From: Anthoceros angustus
Lineage: Eukaryota; Streptophyta; Anthocerotopsida; Anthocerotales; Anthocerotaceae
Direction: 5' to 3'
Length of the DNA stretch: 64,000 bases
Assembly (NCBI GenBank): GCA_010909165.1
Contig: VJWM01000108.1
Location: 744,001 to 808,000, forward strand
Position 1 is the stretch's first letter, and every line of letters starts with the position of its first letter. Under the pieces are notes generated by a model that was given only the letters and a program-made list of their open reading frames with translations, had not been told where the DNA came from and did not search any database. Below are positions 1 to 11,900 of this stretch, piece after piece. The position numbers and the translations under genes were made by a program.

Positions 1-1240
1 TATGTTGTTATCCATGTTGAGCTTCCTAACAAAGATGAGGTTCCTAGTCATTTCTGTGGACATGATACACATCTGGGAGTAAGAGTGTGATCCTCAAGGA
101 ATGGAATTTTCACTGCCTATTCCTCGAGACACAAGTGATCTATCGTCACCCGTAAACGAATCGATCTTTAGCTGGTCTATATGTGGCACGCGCTTCTATC
201 GAAACTAATGTGCGGCATGCACCTGTATCAAGGTACCACCATGTGCGGGTCTCCCTTAGGTGTTTGTTGACGATGTACATGTGGGGTTAGCAATGGATAA
301 GCAAACTCCCTAGTCCCTACCGCGTCAGGATGAAGGAAGCTTGCTTTTTCACCATGGCGCAGTGTGTCTCAAAAGTGGAGTTGCCCTCCTTAAGCAGGTA
401 CCCAGTTTGCTTCGACACTTGCTTTCCCAATGACCGAACTGCACCAGTGGCATTTTCCGCCTTCTTGGGTTTCTGTGAAGTAGCTTCACTGTGAGTGCTA
501 GCACTTGAGGTATTCTGCTTACCTCGAAGTTAGGCTTCAGCCTTTGTTTCGCTTGTGGTGTAAGAGCCCTCCGCACAAGATGCCCTCATAGTTCCTCTTG
601 TTGCTTCTTCCCGAGAAGAGCTCACTAACTCACGAAAACGTTGTTTGGGAAGGGTAGCCTGCAGCCTTAGCTAGTTTCTCGCTGCGAAGCATTGTAGGAC
701 GTCACAAAGTATGACCATGACTGGAGTGACATCATGAAATACAATGTGAGTAAATCATGCTTGAGAGATTCCCGAGAAGCGCCTCTAGCTTAGAAACCAA
801 AGGTTCTAAAGAATCCAAGATGTTTTTCAATTGTATCTCCGTCTCTCATTTTGCGCTCAACATTGCAAGTCAGCCGTCGACTTGTGGTATTTTGCTGCGT
901 CATGAGGATCTTGAAGCCCGGACCATATCTCGGTGAAGTCTTGCATCCAGAGGTCTGTCTCGGCATGTCGAGGTCAACCCACTCCGGATCGTGTACATGG
1001 CAGCTTCATCCCTAATATATTGTCCATGCATCCCGATTCTTCTTTTGAATGGAAGGAGAGTGAGCTCAGTACAATGGCAGAAACTTGTCCTCCCTTTGGC
1101 TTCCATAGCTGCTTGTTTTGTAGTGCTCCTCGATCATAACCTAGATATCATAATCTCTCCCAACTGCTCCTTTTCTCTTGAAGCCATCTCCACCAAGGTT
1201 AGTGTTTGGCTCAAACCATGTTTAGGATTTTTGTAGGTCC
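1..1240 (-). pseudogene. B-1 gag/protease relic
   Basis: Minus-strand relic of a Copia gag-protease region. From about 1,240 downwards it encodes a gag-like stretch (words such as KNRDAW and EAAMY), then a Lys-rich segment at 600-350 (KKPKKTENAT-like in other copies) and the start of protease. Near position 50 the reading is close to YHVHEMTRNLIS, typical of the stretch between Copia protease and the pre-integrase domain. The frame is broken many times. The gag assignment rests on position and partial similarity, and no clean CCHC knuckle is visible. Confidence 0.55.
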
Positions 1241-2378
1241 TTCCTAAGTTAGGATTTTTATGTCTGTTAGACTAATGCTCCCGTCGACCTAACTCTGCAG
1301 CAGGTCAATGGCTAATGGTTCAAGGGTATCTAAGATGCTATTGATGCATCAAAGATGGAAACCGCGCATTTTAAAGGGTTAGCATGTCTCATAGCCACGT
1401 GTAGGTTGACGTGCCATTTGAACTTTGTTGCAATCCTTTGTTTTCTAATCTCCCACTTGTTAAATGCGTGGGTGGAGCAAGAGGGACATGAATTTGGAGC
1501 ATCAAATGTATGCGGCTTTGTTTTGTTTTATTTGCACGCTTACATGCAACACCGAGGTTAGCAAGTAAAGCCAAAGCGGGCTTTAACAATGTAAGCAACT
1601 CAAGTCCAAATGTCCCTATCGCTCTTTATCTTGTAAGTCTACATCGAAAGACGCGTTCGGTGATGTTTTGGCGTCTATCAACATGTTGCAGGTGTGCTTC
1701 AATTATTTTGATACCGCCACGTGTGGTGCGACATGTGTGGTCGAAACCCGGATTAATTACCATGGAATGCTCGCAACACCGCACCCTTGAAGATTGTTAG
1801 GGTTTCTAGGTGGAGGGCAAACACCGGTCATTCAGGAAGAGTCGAATCAATGTGTTGAATGATCGCTTTACTTCAAGAGCAACAAAGTGCGGTGATTTTA
1901 TGTCAAGCTGTCACATTCCTCGTAATACAGGAGGTGGAGCGGTGCAATCATTTGCACACTCCTTGCCCTCTCTATGGCGATTCGCGTGGAATCGCTCGGC
2001 AGGGCGTATGCCATTGTTGCCTGGCCCAATAGATTGCCACTCATTTGGCTAGGATTTGTGTTTTAGAATTTTTCGAGAACCATTTTTGTAATTCTATATG
2101 ATTTTATATAAAGATTTGTGCCAATTGCGGTTGTTCTAGTACTAGTGTCAAATTGCTCTCACAATCGACAACGGTGCTAGAGCATTTAGAAATGCAAATT
2201 TTCTAAATAAAATCAAGAAAAGAAACTGGTTGGTTTCTTGATCATTTTCTTGTTTTCTCATTAGAAAATTGTTTTCTAAACAAGAAACAAACACAAACAC
2301 ATATTTGTGCACATCCAAATGTGCCTAATTTAATGTGCATTCTCATGAATGCAATCTATGCCCCATAGCTCGATACCA
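1241..2378 (-). other. B-1 leader between PBS and gag
   Basis: Roughly 1.1 kb of internal sequence with no convincing protein. It contains a degraded PBS complement at 2,371-2,378 (cgatacca) beside the LTR, and two predicted hairpins at 2,212-2,241 and 2,249-2,284. Short plus-strand open stretches at 1,355-2,052 recur in other B units but are broken in each. I see no gene. Confidence 0.5.
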
Positions 2379-2609
2379 TAACAAAATATGTAATGGGTGC
2401 GGATCAATTAACATATTATTAATTACATTGTATATATGTATATAAGGAAAAACAAGTATATGAAAGCGAGAACTAGACTTAACTTAATAATGAAAAGGCA
2501 TGACTCTTTTGCTAAAGGACGAACCCTAATGAAAAGGGTAAGTAAGCTAAATTAAATCTAAGTGCACACTCTATATATGTAGATATAACTAAACCAAAAT
2601 AACTCAACA
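2379..2609 (-). repeat. B LTR, copy 1
   Basis: LTR shared by B-1 (as 5' LTR) and B-2 (as 3' LTR). On the minus strand it begins TGTTGAGTTATTT after a purine-rich tract (AATGGAGATAGTAG in the cleaner copies) and ends TTTTGTTA against the PBS. A TATA-rich stretch at about 2,430-2,455 could be the promoter. The outer ends are inferred from PBS and PPT placement and may be off by a few bases. Confidence 0.7.
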
Positions 2610-2619
2610 CTACTATCAT

Positions 2620-3268
2620 TATGGTGGCCCGACAATGGCTGGCCAAAATCAAGAATGGCGCCCAACGATAATGGTACAATGGCCGCCTAGGTGGCTGGGC
2701 CCTACAATGGTCAGCCCATACAACTGGCCCTGATGCTGGCCCACAATGGTGGCCATACAATGGCTGGCTGATACTATAGCTATACAATGGTCTGGCCATA
2801 CTTGTCATCAATGGTGCCATACAATGGTACCATACAATGGCTGGCTATGATAATTTGACCATGCAATGGCTACCTACAATGAAATTAGCCATACCCAATG
2901 GTGCCCGACAATGGCTGGCCTTTACAATGGTCAGACACAATGGGTGGCTCGACAATGGTCGCCGACAATGGTCAGGCTCGACAATGTGGCCATACAATGG
3001 CTAACGACAATGGTCGACCATAGCAATGGCCGCCCTTCAATGGCTTGCCCGACAATGGCTGGCTCGACAATGGCGCCGCCTATACAATGGATGGTCAAAA
3101 ATCAAGAATGCCTAACGCCCGTAATGGCCGGCGAGCTGGTTGGCCCTGAGCTGGTCAACTCTGGCGACAATGGTCGGAGCATAAAATGGGTATGCAAAAT
3201 CGTGAATGGCGCCTCAACGCCCGACAATGGCCGGCCCGACAATGGTGGCTATGGTACATCCATATAAT
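2620..3268. repeat. 15-bp minisatellite, B-2
   Basis: Degenerate tandem repeats of a 15-base unit close to ACAATGGCTGGCCAT, with variants ending CCCG or CCCC and ggtcgg in place of ggctgg. Three interruptions share the word CAAAATC..GAATGGCG (near 2,644, 3,097 and 3,190). The unit is a multiple of three, so several frames stay open by chance. Confidence 0.9.
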
Positions 3269-3510
3269 AGCCCGCAAAAGGCGGCATGTGAAACATGTAC
3301 CATCGGGAGTCGCCTTGTGGGTGTAGAGGTGCTTTGCTCATAATAAGAACACTTAAGAAAATGCCAAAAGCGTGGCGTACTAGTATTAGGCGCCCCGCTC
3401 GCGACTTTCCCTTTCTGGGCGGTACGTGTGGGATTAATGGAGTCGTGTTGCGAGTGGCACGCCTCGCGTTGAATGGGCGTGTTCATCATCCCCCCACCAA
3501 ATTTAAAATA

Positions 3511-3535
3511 CCCTCCCCTTCCTCCCGCCTCCACC
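3511..3535 (-). other. C-rich block, possible G-quadruplex, B-2
   Basis: Plus-strand C runs (CCC, CCCC, CCC, then CC pairs) give G-runs on the element's sense strand. This copy has three full runs; the copies at 8,865 and 14,258 have four. The flanks 3,269-3,510 and 3,536-3,575 hold unique B sequence without a gene. Confidence 0.4.
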
Positions 3536-3575
3536 TAGCCCCTTGCTAGTCCACCAAATTTATAACTTTGCTTAC

Positions 3576-4136
3576 ATTTTACAATGTTGCTTATACTGCC
3601 TAGCATAATCTACAACATGGGAGCCACATCATCGATCCGCATAAAATGAACTCTAATCATATTTTTGAAATCAATACCAATAATAAAGACTTTTGAAGGA
3701 AATAAAGATCAAATATCAAATTTTGAGAAAGAGATTTTACAATGTAATCTACAACAAGGAGGCACGTCATCAATCCACCATTATAAATGGTCTTCAATAA
3801 TATTTTTGTGATTAATAACAATAATAAAAGTTTAAAAAATGAAGAACACATTTTAGAAAAATATTTTACAACGTAATCTACAACAAAGGGCACATCATCA
3901 ATCGCTGATATATATTACCTCAAATCATATTTTTGATTAATAATAAAAGAGTTTTAATGGAATAAAGAATACATTTTTGAAAAATATTTTACAATGTATC
4001 TATAACAAGGAAGCCACATCATCAATTGCTATTGTAAATGGCTTCCAATCATATTGATTAATGATGATAAAATATTTTTTGAAGAAATAAAGATCAAAAT
4101 TTGAGAAAAAGGCTTTACAACGTAATCTACAACAAG
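3576..4136. repeat. AT-rich tandem repeat, B-2
   Basis: Four to five diverged units of about 115-150 bp. Each carries a conserved core like ACAAYGTAATCTACAACAAG followed by a RGCCACATCATCAAT-type word (cores near 3,605, 3,745, 3,870, 3,990 and 4,115). No coding sequence is visible. Confidence 0.85.
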
Positions 4137-6540
4137 CCCCAACGCTTGGCAAATGGCCCAACGGCTTGGCCCGGCGATGGTGGCACGATGCGGCCCGGAT
4201 AGATGAGAGGTCAGTAAGTCATTAGCAAAAAATTGCTCATCCGCCTCCTCATCATTTTGCAGTTGTTCTTCAGAGGGCAATCTCCTCGTGCGATCGTGAA
4301 AAGCGCTGTGGAAGCAGAGGTCGAAATCCTCCGTAGTGGGACAGCTCCCACTTGCGGCCAAGTCCGCTTTCATCAAAGGTGACAACTGCGTATGACCACC
4401 TTGTTACGAGTGCGTCATAAACATGGCTTTATACCAGTGTATCCTATCATAAGGAATTTCTTGGCCTTAGCCGACTAACTTGGTTCTCTTGGCCTTAGGA
4501 ATGAAAGCGTAAGCTATGCGCAAGGTTCAAGATGAAGGATATTTGGTTTTCTACCAAAGCTTCATAGCGGGTCCGTCCTAAGTGGTGGGCAATCATTGCG
4601 TAAATAACAATGTCATGAGGGCCTCACCTTGATGCCAGGAGTGGGAGGCTTGGTGGAACAAGGAAGAAACCATCTCCTCAGTTAAATTCAAGCGCTCGGC
4701 TACACCATTTTGTTGTGGTGTGTATGTATCGTAAGTTGTCGCCCTATCCCCTCATAACAATAGGCTTGAAATTCGTTGATGTGAATTCACCACCATTGTC
4801 GAGCGGAGGGTTTTCAAACCGATCCATCTCTATATACTTCATGTAGTCTTTAGTGGAGAAGTATTCACTTTTGGCTTTAATATAAGCCATGACAAATCTG
4901 GTCTTGTAAAAGAATGTTAGGAAATATCCGCCACCACCAATTGAGGGTTGTAAGTATTTTATATGTCGATTAATGGACGAGCTCAAGAACGTATGAAGCC
5001 CTCGTGAGGAGCTTGGTTCTTGAAGGCGCTTTGATGACGCTTTGACGTTACAGGCTCAGTGAAAGTAAGGGTGGCAAACCGCCAATTTTTCCATCACCAC
5101 ATGTCACTAGTCGCTGGTTTCGTAACTTGGCAAGCGTGAGGGTGACCTAAAGTGCATGCCATAACCTAGCTTTTCTCTCACGCTGCGGCGCTTTGCGATT
5201 GTCTCAAGACTTAGAAGCTAAGTGTGTTCTAGCATCAACTGCAGGTGTGCAAAGCCGGAATAGATCGTGGTCTCGGAACCATAAGCTATTACTTTTCGAT
5301 GATCAAATGCATCGATGATCCTACATTCGTGGGAGTGAGCAGGATATGATCGTTGTTATCCATGTTGAGCTTCCTAATGTGAGATGAGGTTCCTAGTCAT
5401 TTCAGGACATGATACACATCTGAGTAAGAGTGTGATCCGAAAGGCCCCGGAATTTTCAGTGCCTATTCACAGAGACACAAGTGATCTATAAATCACCCAG
5501 TGTGGCGATCTTTAGGTCGGTCTATATGTGACGAATCGTTTCTATCGAAACTAATGTCTTGCACATCAAGGCACCACTCATATCTTGGTCTCCTTGTGTG
5601 TTTGTTGACAACATGTGGGGTTAGCAGAGATGAGCAAACTCCTAGTCCCTACCGTCGTGGATGAAGGGAAGCTTGCTTTTCACCATGGCGTGTCTCAAAA
5701 GTGGGGTTGCCCTCCTTGCGAGGTACCGGTGCTTCTTTGACACTTGCTTTCCCAATGACACTCGCACCAGGGCATTTTCCAGTCTTCTTGGGTTTCTTCA
5801 GAAGTAGCTCAGTGACACTAGCACTTGAGGTATTCTGCTTACCTCGGGTTAGGCTTGCTGCATTTGTTTTACATTTGTGGTGTAAGCACTGCGCTTGCCC
5901 GGCATGCAGTAGTTCCTCTTGTTGCTTCTTCCCGAGAAGAGCTCTCACTAACTCTGGCGTTGTTTGGGAAGGGTAAAGCCGCCTTAGCTAGTTTCCGCCC
6001 CTGCCGGCGTTGTAGGACGTCACAAAGTGTGACCCACGACTGAGTGACATCATGAAATACAATGTGAGTAAATCATGCTTGAGAGATTCTGAAGCGCCTC
6101 TAGCTTAGAAACCGAGTTCTAAAGAATCCAAGATGTTTTTCAATTGTATCTCCGTCTCTCATTTTGCGACAACATTCGAGTCTTCTTGGTCGACTTTATG
6201 GTATTTGTGCTGCGTGATAGATCTTGAAGCCCTGGACCATATCTCGGTGAAGTCTTGCATCCAGGTCCGCTCTCGGCATGTCGAGAGAGTCAACCCACTC
6301 CGGTCGTACATGGCGGCTTCATCCCTAATATTGTCCATGCATCCCGATTCTTCTTTTCAAGAATAGAAGGGTGGATCGGCAGTACAATGGCAGGAAACTT
6401 GTCCTCCCCTTTGGCCAGCTCCATAGGCTGCTTGTTTTGTAGTGTTCCTCGCATCCGCATAACCTAGATATCATAATCGCTCCCCAAATCATCCTTTTCC
6501 TTGAAGCCATCTCCACCAAGGTTGGTTTGGCTTGACCATG
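4137..6540 (-). pseudogene. B-2 gag-protease-integrase relic
   Basis: Copia polyprotein relic on the minus strand. From 5' to 3': gag-like region (about 6,540-5,960), Lys-rich segment (5,950-5,650), protease-side region with an MTRNLIS-type word near 5,400, and the integrase core. The integrase reads GGGYFLTF and KTRFVMAYI, then DNGGEFTSTNFKPIV, whose codons lie at about 4,755-4,800; this is the Asp-Asn-Gly-Gly-Glu context of the catalytic core. Integrase C-terminal words (GRKPAILHLE-like) fall at 4,430-4,600, and a linker with MKADLAASG at 4,200-4,390. Sequence then passes directly into AT-rich repeats, so reverse transcriptase and RNase H are absent. Many frameshifts are present. Confidence 0.75.
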
Positions 6541-7692
6541 TTTAGGATTTTGTAGGTCCTTCCTATCATGTGGATTTTTATGTCATAGACTAATGCTCTG
6601 TCGACCTTTCTGTAGTCAACAGGGCTAATGGTTCAAGGGTATCTAAGATGCTATTGATGCATCAAAGATGGGGTCAAAGCTGCGGCCGATTTACAAAGGG
6701 TTAGCATGTCCATAGCCACAGTGGGTTGACAATGCATTTGAACTTTGCTTGCAATCCTTTGTTTTCTAATCTCCCACTTGTTAAATGCGTAGGTGGAGCA
6801 AGAGGGACATGAATTTGGAGCATCAAATGTATGCAGCTTATTTGTTTTATTTGCACGCTTACATACACACCCCGGAATTTGGGTTAGTAAAGCGGGCTTT
6901 TAATAATGCAACTCAAGTCCAAATGTCCTATCTCTTTCGGATCTTGTAAGTCTACACCGATGCACGCTTCGATGTTTTGAAAACGCCTATCAACATGTTG
7001 CCGGTGTGCTTCAATTCGCATTTAAGCGTGATACACTGTGTGTGGTGCGACATGTGGTCAGAAACCCCAGGATTACTGCTACTATGGAATGCCTGCAATA
7101 ACACGCACTGAAGATTGTTAGGGTTTCTAGGTGGAGGCAAACAGATGGCTGTCGGGGAAGAGAGTCTCAATCAATGTGTTGAATGACTGCCTTACTTCAA
7201 GAGCAAGTGCAGCCGATTTTGCGTTAACCCATTCCTTGGTGGGTGGGAACAATCATTTGCTCGCACTCCTTGCCCTCTGCTGGCGATTCTCATTGCATGG
7301 AATGCGCTCAAGGAGGGCGTGCTGCCATTGTTGCCCGTCCAATAGATTGGCCACCATTTGGCTAGGATTTTGTGTTTTAGAATTTTCAGAACCATTTTTG
7401 TAATTCTATATGATTTTATATAAAGATTTGTGCCATTACTGGCGATTGTTCTAGTGTACCTAGTGTCAAATTGCTCTACAGCAATCGACAACAGTGCACT
7501 AGGAACTCTAGAAATGCAAATTTTCTAAATAAAATCAAGAAAAGAAACTATGGTTTCTTGATCATTTTCTTGTTTTCTCATTAGAAAATTATTTTCTAAC
7601 AAAACAAGCACAAACACATATTTGTGCACATCCAAATGTATTGTTTAATAATGTTCTCATGAATGCAATCTATACTGCATAGCTCGATACCA
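6541..7692 (-). other. B-2 leader between PBS and gag
   Basis: Non-coding or unassigned leader. PBS complement remnant cgatacca at 7,685-7,692. Conserved hairpin-forming segments lie at about 7,534-7,562 and 7,569-7,606. A minus-strand open stretch in the equivalent place of B-3 (12,247-12,480) has a helical, charged look (EAHRQHVDRRFQNID) and could be a gag N-terminus, but this is weak. Confidence 0.45.
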
Positions 7693-7922
7693 TAACAAAA
7701 TATGTAATGGTCGGATCAATTAACATATTATTAATTACATTGTATATATGTGTATATAAGGAAAAACAAGTATATGAAAGCGAGAACTAGACTTAACTTA
7801 ATAATGAAAAGGCATGACTCTTTGCTAAAGGACGTAACCCTAATGAAAGGGTAAGTAAGCTAAATTAAATCTAAGTGCACACTCTATATATGTAGATATA
7901 ACTAAACCGAAATAACTCAACA
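7693..7922 (-). repeat. B LTR, copy 2
   Basis: Same ~230-bp LTR as copy 1, starting TGTTGAGTTATTT on the minus strand and ending against a damaged PBS. It is the junction between B-2 and B-3, and no second LTR lies next to it. Confidence 0.75.
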
Positions 7923-7934
7923 CTACTATCTCCA

Positions 7935-8615
7935 TTATGGCTGGCCCGACAATGGCTGGCCAAAATCAAGAATAACGCCTGGAGCCTAATGGCTGGCCCC
8001 ATAATGGCCCACAATGGCTGGCCATACAATGGCTGGCCACAATATACAGACAATGGTGCCATACAATGGCTGGCCACAATGGTCCATACAATGGCTGGCC
8101 ATACAATGGCCATACAATGGGCAGCCATACAATGGCCGGCATACAATGGTCATACAATGGTACAACCATACAATGGCTGGCCATACAATGGTGACACAAT
8201 TGATGGCTGGCCCACAATGGCTTCATACAATACAATGGCCCCACAATGGCTTTCCCCATACAATGGCTGGCCGACAATGGCCGGGTGGCGACAATGGCCT
8301 TTGACAATGGTCAAGAATGGCTGACGACAATGGGCCATACAATGGACAATATACAATGGCTACAATGGCCTTCAAATGGCTTGCCCGACAATGGCTGGCC
8401 CGACAATGGCTGGCTACAATGGATGGCCAAAATCCAAGAATGGCGCCTACGCCCAAGAATGGCAGCCCGGCGATGGTTGGCCCGATGATGGTGACACGAT
8501 GGCTGGGCGACAATGGCCGGGCATAAATGGCTGGCCAAAATCCGGAATGGCGCCTAACGCCCGACAATGGTTGGCCGGGCAATGGTAGCCATACAATGGC
8601 AACCATATAATGGCC
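7935..8615. repeat. 15-bp minisatellite, B-3
   Basis: About 680 bp of the same ACAATGGCTGGCCAT-type repeat with the same three embedded CAAAATC..GAATGGCG interruptions (near 7,963, 8,428 and 8,537). Open frames on both strands through this block are a by-product of the 15-base period. Confidence 0.9.
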
Positions 8616-8864
8616 GCAAAAGGCGGCATGTACAACATGTACCATCGGGAGTGCGGCTTGTGGGTGTAGAGGTGGCACACCGCTCATAATAAGAATACAG
8701 AAAATGCCAAAGAGCGTGACGATTAGTATTAGAGCGCCTGCTCATGACTTTTCCTTTCTAGGCCGGTGTGTAAGGGGTCATGGATTAATGGAGTGCGTGT
8801 TGCCGAGTGGCACTCCCTGACATTTGAATGGACGTGTTCATCATCCCCCACCAAATTGAAAATA

Positions 8865-8887
8865 CCCTCCCCTTCCTCCCTGCCTCC
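8865..8887 (-). other. C-rich block, possible G-quadruplex, B-3
   Basis: Four plus-strand C runs (3, 4, 3 and 3 bases, spacers of 1-5 bases) fit the G3+N1-7 pattern on the minus strand, the sense strand of B. Lies between the minisatellite and the AT-rich repeats. Folding is predicted, not shown. Confidence 0.45.
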
Positions 8888-8931
8888 CACCTAGCCCCTT
8901 GCTAGTCCACCAAATTTATAACTTTGCTTAC

Positions 8932-9500
8932 ATTTTACAATGTTGCTTATACTTCTAGCACAATCTACAACATGGGAGCCACATCATCGATCCCCTGTTA
9001 TAAATGAACTCTAATCATATTTTTGAAATCAATACCAATAATAAAGACTTTTGAAGAAATAAAGATCAAATATCAAATTTTGAGAAAGAGATTTTACAAT
9101 GTAATCTAAACAAGGGAGGCACGTCATCAATCCACCGCTGCAAATGGTCTTCAATAATATTTTTTGTGATTAATAACAATAATAAAGAGTTTAAAAAAAT
9201 GAAGAACACATTTTGAGAAAAATATTTTACAACGTAATCTACAACAAGGGAGCCACATCATCAATCGGATATATATTACCTCAAATCATATTTTTGATTA
9301 ATAATAAAGAGTTTTAAGTAATAAAGAATACATTTTGAGAAAAATATTTTACAATGTAATCTATAACAAGGAAGCCACATCATCAATTGCTATTGTAAAT
9401 GGCTTCCAATCATATTTTTGATTAATGATGATAAAAATATTTTTGAAGAAATAAAGATCAAAATTTGAGAAAAAGGCTTTACAACGTAATCTACAACAAG
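8932..9500. repeat. AT-rich tandem repeat, B-3
   Basis: Same four-to-five-unit AT-rich array as in B-2, ending in a CTACAACAAG word at 9,500. No gene seen. Confidence 0.85.
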
Positions 9501-11900
9501 GGCGCCCAATGCCCGACAATGGCTGACCCGACGATGGCTGGCCCGACAGGAGGAGGTTGCTCAGCGTAAGTCATTAGCAAAATTGCTTCATCCGCCTCCT
9601 CATCATTTCTTTGTTGTTCTTCTTCCCAGAGCAATCTCCTCATCAAGTCGTGAAAGCGTGGCGTCGGGAAGAGCAGGAGGTCGAAATCCTCCGTAGTGGG
9701 AACAGCCCTCCCACTTGCGGCCAAGTCGGCTTTCATCAAAGGTGACATGCTGTAGACCACCTTGTTCGAGTATCATAAAAATGTAAGCTTTTATACCTTA
9801 GGTGTATCCTATCATAAGGAATTTCTTGGCCTTAGCAGCTAACTTGGTTCTCTTGGCCTTAGGAATGAAAGCGTAAGCTATGCAACCAAGGTTCAAGATG
9901 AAGGATAGCTGGTTTTCTACCAAAGAAAGCTTCATAACAGGTCTCTAAGATCGCAAGGCAATCATAAATAACAGCTTCATGAGGGCCTCAAGATGGGAGT
10001 GGCAGTGAGGCTTGGTGAACAAGGAAGAAACCATCTCCTCGCAGTTAAATTCAAGCGCTCGGCACACCATTTTGTTGTGGTGTGTACTCATTGTAAGTTG
10101 TCGTCCTATCCCCTCATCCGCACAATAGGCTTGAAATTGCTTGATGTGAATTCACCACCATTGTCGAACGGAGGGTTTTCAAATTTTCCACCCATCTCTA
10201 TATACTTCATGTAGTCTTTAAACAGGAGAAGTATTCACTTTGGCTTTCGAATATAAGCCATGACAAATACCGGGTCTTGTCTGCATGAATGTTAGGAAAT
10301 ATCCGCCACCACCAATTGAGGTGAAAGTGGCCCACATATGTCGGTGTGACGAGCTCAAGAACGATGAAGCCCCGTGAGGAGCTTGGTTCTTGAAGGTCTT
10401 GATGACGCTTTGGACAAGACAGGCTTAAAGTGGTAAGGGTGGCAAACCGCCAATTTTCCATCACCACATGTCACTAGCCGCTAGTTTCTAATTGGCTTGC
10501 TGTGAGGGTGACCTAAACGTGCATGCCATAACCTAGCTTTTTCTATGCTTGCCGCTTTGCAGTTGTCTCAAGACTTAGAAGCTAGTGTGTTCTAGCATCA
10601 CTGCGGTGTGTGTGCAACGAATAGATCATGGTATGCGGAACCCAAGCTATTACTTTCTGATCAAATGCATCGATGATCCTACATTCGTGAGTGAACATAT
10701 GATATGATCATTGTTATCCATGTTGAGCTTCCTATGAGAGATGAGGTTCCTAGTCATTTCGTGGACATGATACACATCCGTGAGTAAGAGTGTGATCCTC
10801 AAGGAACCGGAATTTTCACCGTGCCTATTCCGAGACACAAGTGATCTATCGCCACCTGTAAACGAACTGATCTTTAGCCGGTCTATATGTGACGCGCGTT
10901 TCTATCGAAACTAATGTGCGCTTGTTGCACAGATCAAGGCACCACTCATGTCGTCTCCCTTGTGTGTGTTGGATGGCCGGACATGTGGGGTTAGCAGCAG
11001 GATGAGCAAACTCCTAGTCCCTACCGCTGGGGATGAAGGAAGCTTGCTTTTTCACCATGGCGTGTGTCTCAAAAGTGGGGTTGCCTCTCCTTGCGAGGTA
11101 CCTTGCTTCTTCGACACTTGCTTTCCCAATGACCGAATCGCACCAGTGGCATTTTCCGTCTTCTTGGGTTTCTTCCAAGTAGCTCAGTGACTGCTAGCAC
11201 TTGAGGTATTCATTTACCTCAAGTTAGGCTTGCTGCCTTTGTTTTCTTTGTGGTGTAAAGAGCCAACCCGGCATGCCAGTAGTTCCTCTTGTTGCTTCTT
11301 CCCGGAGAAGAGCTCTCACTAACTCAAAACGTTGTTTGGGAAGGGTAAAGCCTCGGCCTTAGCTAGTTTCCGCCCCAGGCTGCGGCGTTGTAGGACGCCA
11401 CAAAGTGTGACCATCGACTGGGGGTGACATCATGAAATACAATGTGAGTAAATCATGCTTGAGAGATTCACGAAGCGCCTCTAGCTTAGAAACCAAGGTT
11501 CTAAAGAATCCAAGATGTTTTTCAATTGTATCTCCGCTCTCATTTTGCTCAACATTCTGCGAAGTCGCGTCACCCTATTTATTTGTGCGTATAGATCTTG
11601 AAGCCTGGACCATATCATTTGAAGTCTTGCATCCAGAGGTCCGTCTCGGCATGTCGAGGTCAACCCACTCCGTGTACATGGCGGCTTCATCCCTAATATA
11701 TTGTCCATGCATCCCGATTCTTCTTTTCGCATAATAGAAGGAGTGGAGTCGGCAGTACAATGTGAAACTTGTCCTCCTTTGGCCAGCTTCCATAGCTGCT
11801 TGTTTTGTAGTGTTCCTCGCATCCATAACCTAGATATCATAATCAGCTCCCCAAATCATCCTTTTCCTTGAAGCCATCTCCACCAAGGTTAGTGTTTGGC
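9501..11900 (-). pseudogene. B-3 gag-protease-integrase relic
   Basis: Cleanest uninterrupted B polyprotein relic. Minus-strand order: gag-like region (11,840-11,430), Lys-rich region (11,250-11,050), protease-side segment at 10,650-10,838 (DVYHVHEMTRNLISHRKLNM, the Copia stretch that follows protease), integrase (10,470-9,980) with DNGGEF at about 10,148-10,166 and a TPQQNGVAE-like word near 10,070, integrase C-terminus (9,960-9,790) and the acidic linker VPTTEDFDL at 9,490-9,760. The linker runs straight into minisatellite-like GPAIVG codons and AT-rich repeats, so the reverse transcriptase and RNase H expected next are missing. Several frameshifts. A functional product is unlikely as written. 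Confidence 0.75.

Larger units (their letters stand above)
1..2609 (-). mobile_element. B-1: Copia B unit, left part outside the window
   Basis: First visible unit of the B array, cut by the window edge. It holds the 5' LTR (2,379-2,609), the leader, the gag relic and the start of the protease region. Integrase would lie left of position 1. The order and strand match the later units exactly, which supports a continuous head-to-tail array extending beyond the window. Confidence 0.8.
2379..7922 (-). mobile_element. B-2: complete LTR-to-LTR Copia B unit
   Basis: A ~5.5-kb unit bounded by B LTRs at 2,379-2,609 (3') and 7,693-7,922 (5'), with no nested insertion. It gives the basic layout: LTR, PBS, hairpin leader, gag/protease relic, integrase relic, AT-rich tandem repeats, C-rich block, 15-bp minisatellite, PPT, LTR. 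There is no reverse transcriptase or RNase H between integrase and the 3' LTR. Both LTRs are shared with neighbours, so this is one link in an array rather than an isolated insertion. Confidence 0.8.

Noticed and set aside
1355-2052. Plus-strand open stretches in the B leader, recurring in other units
   Set aside because: They share words between copies because the DNA is homologous, but each is broken differently and no start or domain is recognisable.
3576-4136. CRISPR-like reading of the AT-rich spaced repeats
   Set aside because: Units are long, diverged and contiguous, and the genome is clearly eukaryotic.
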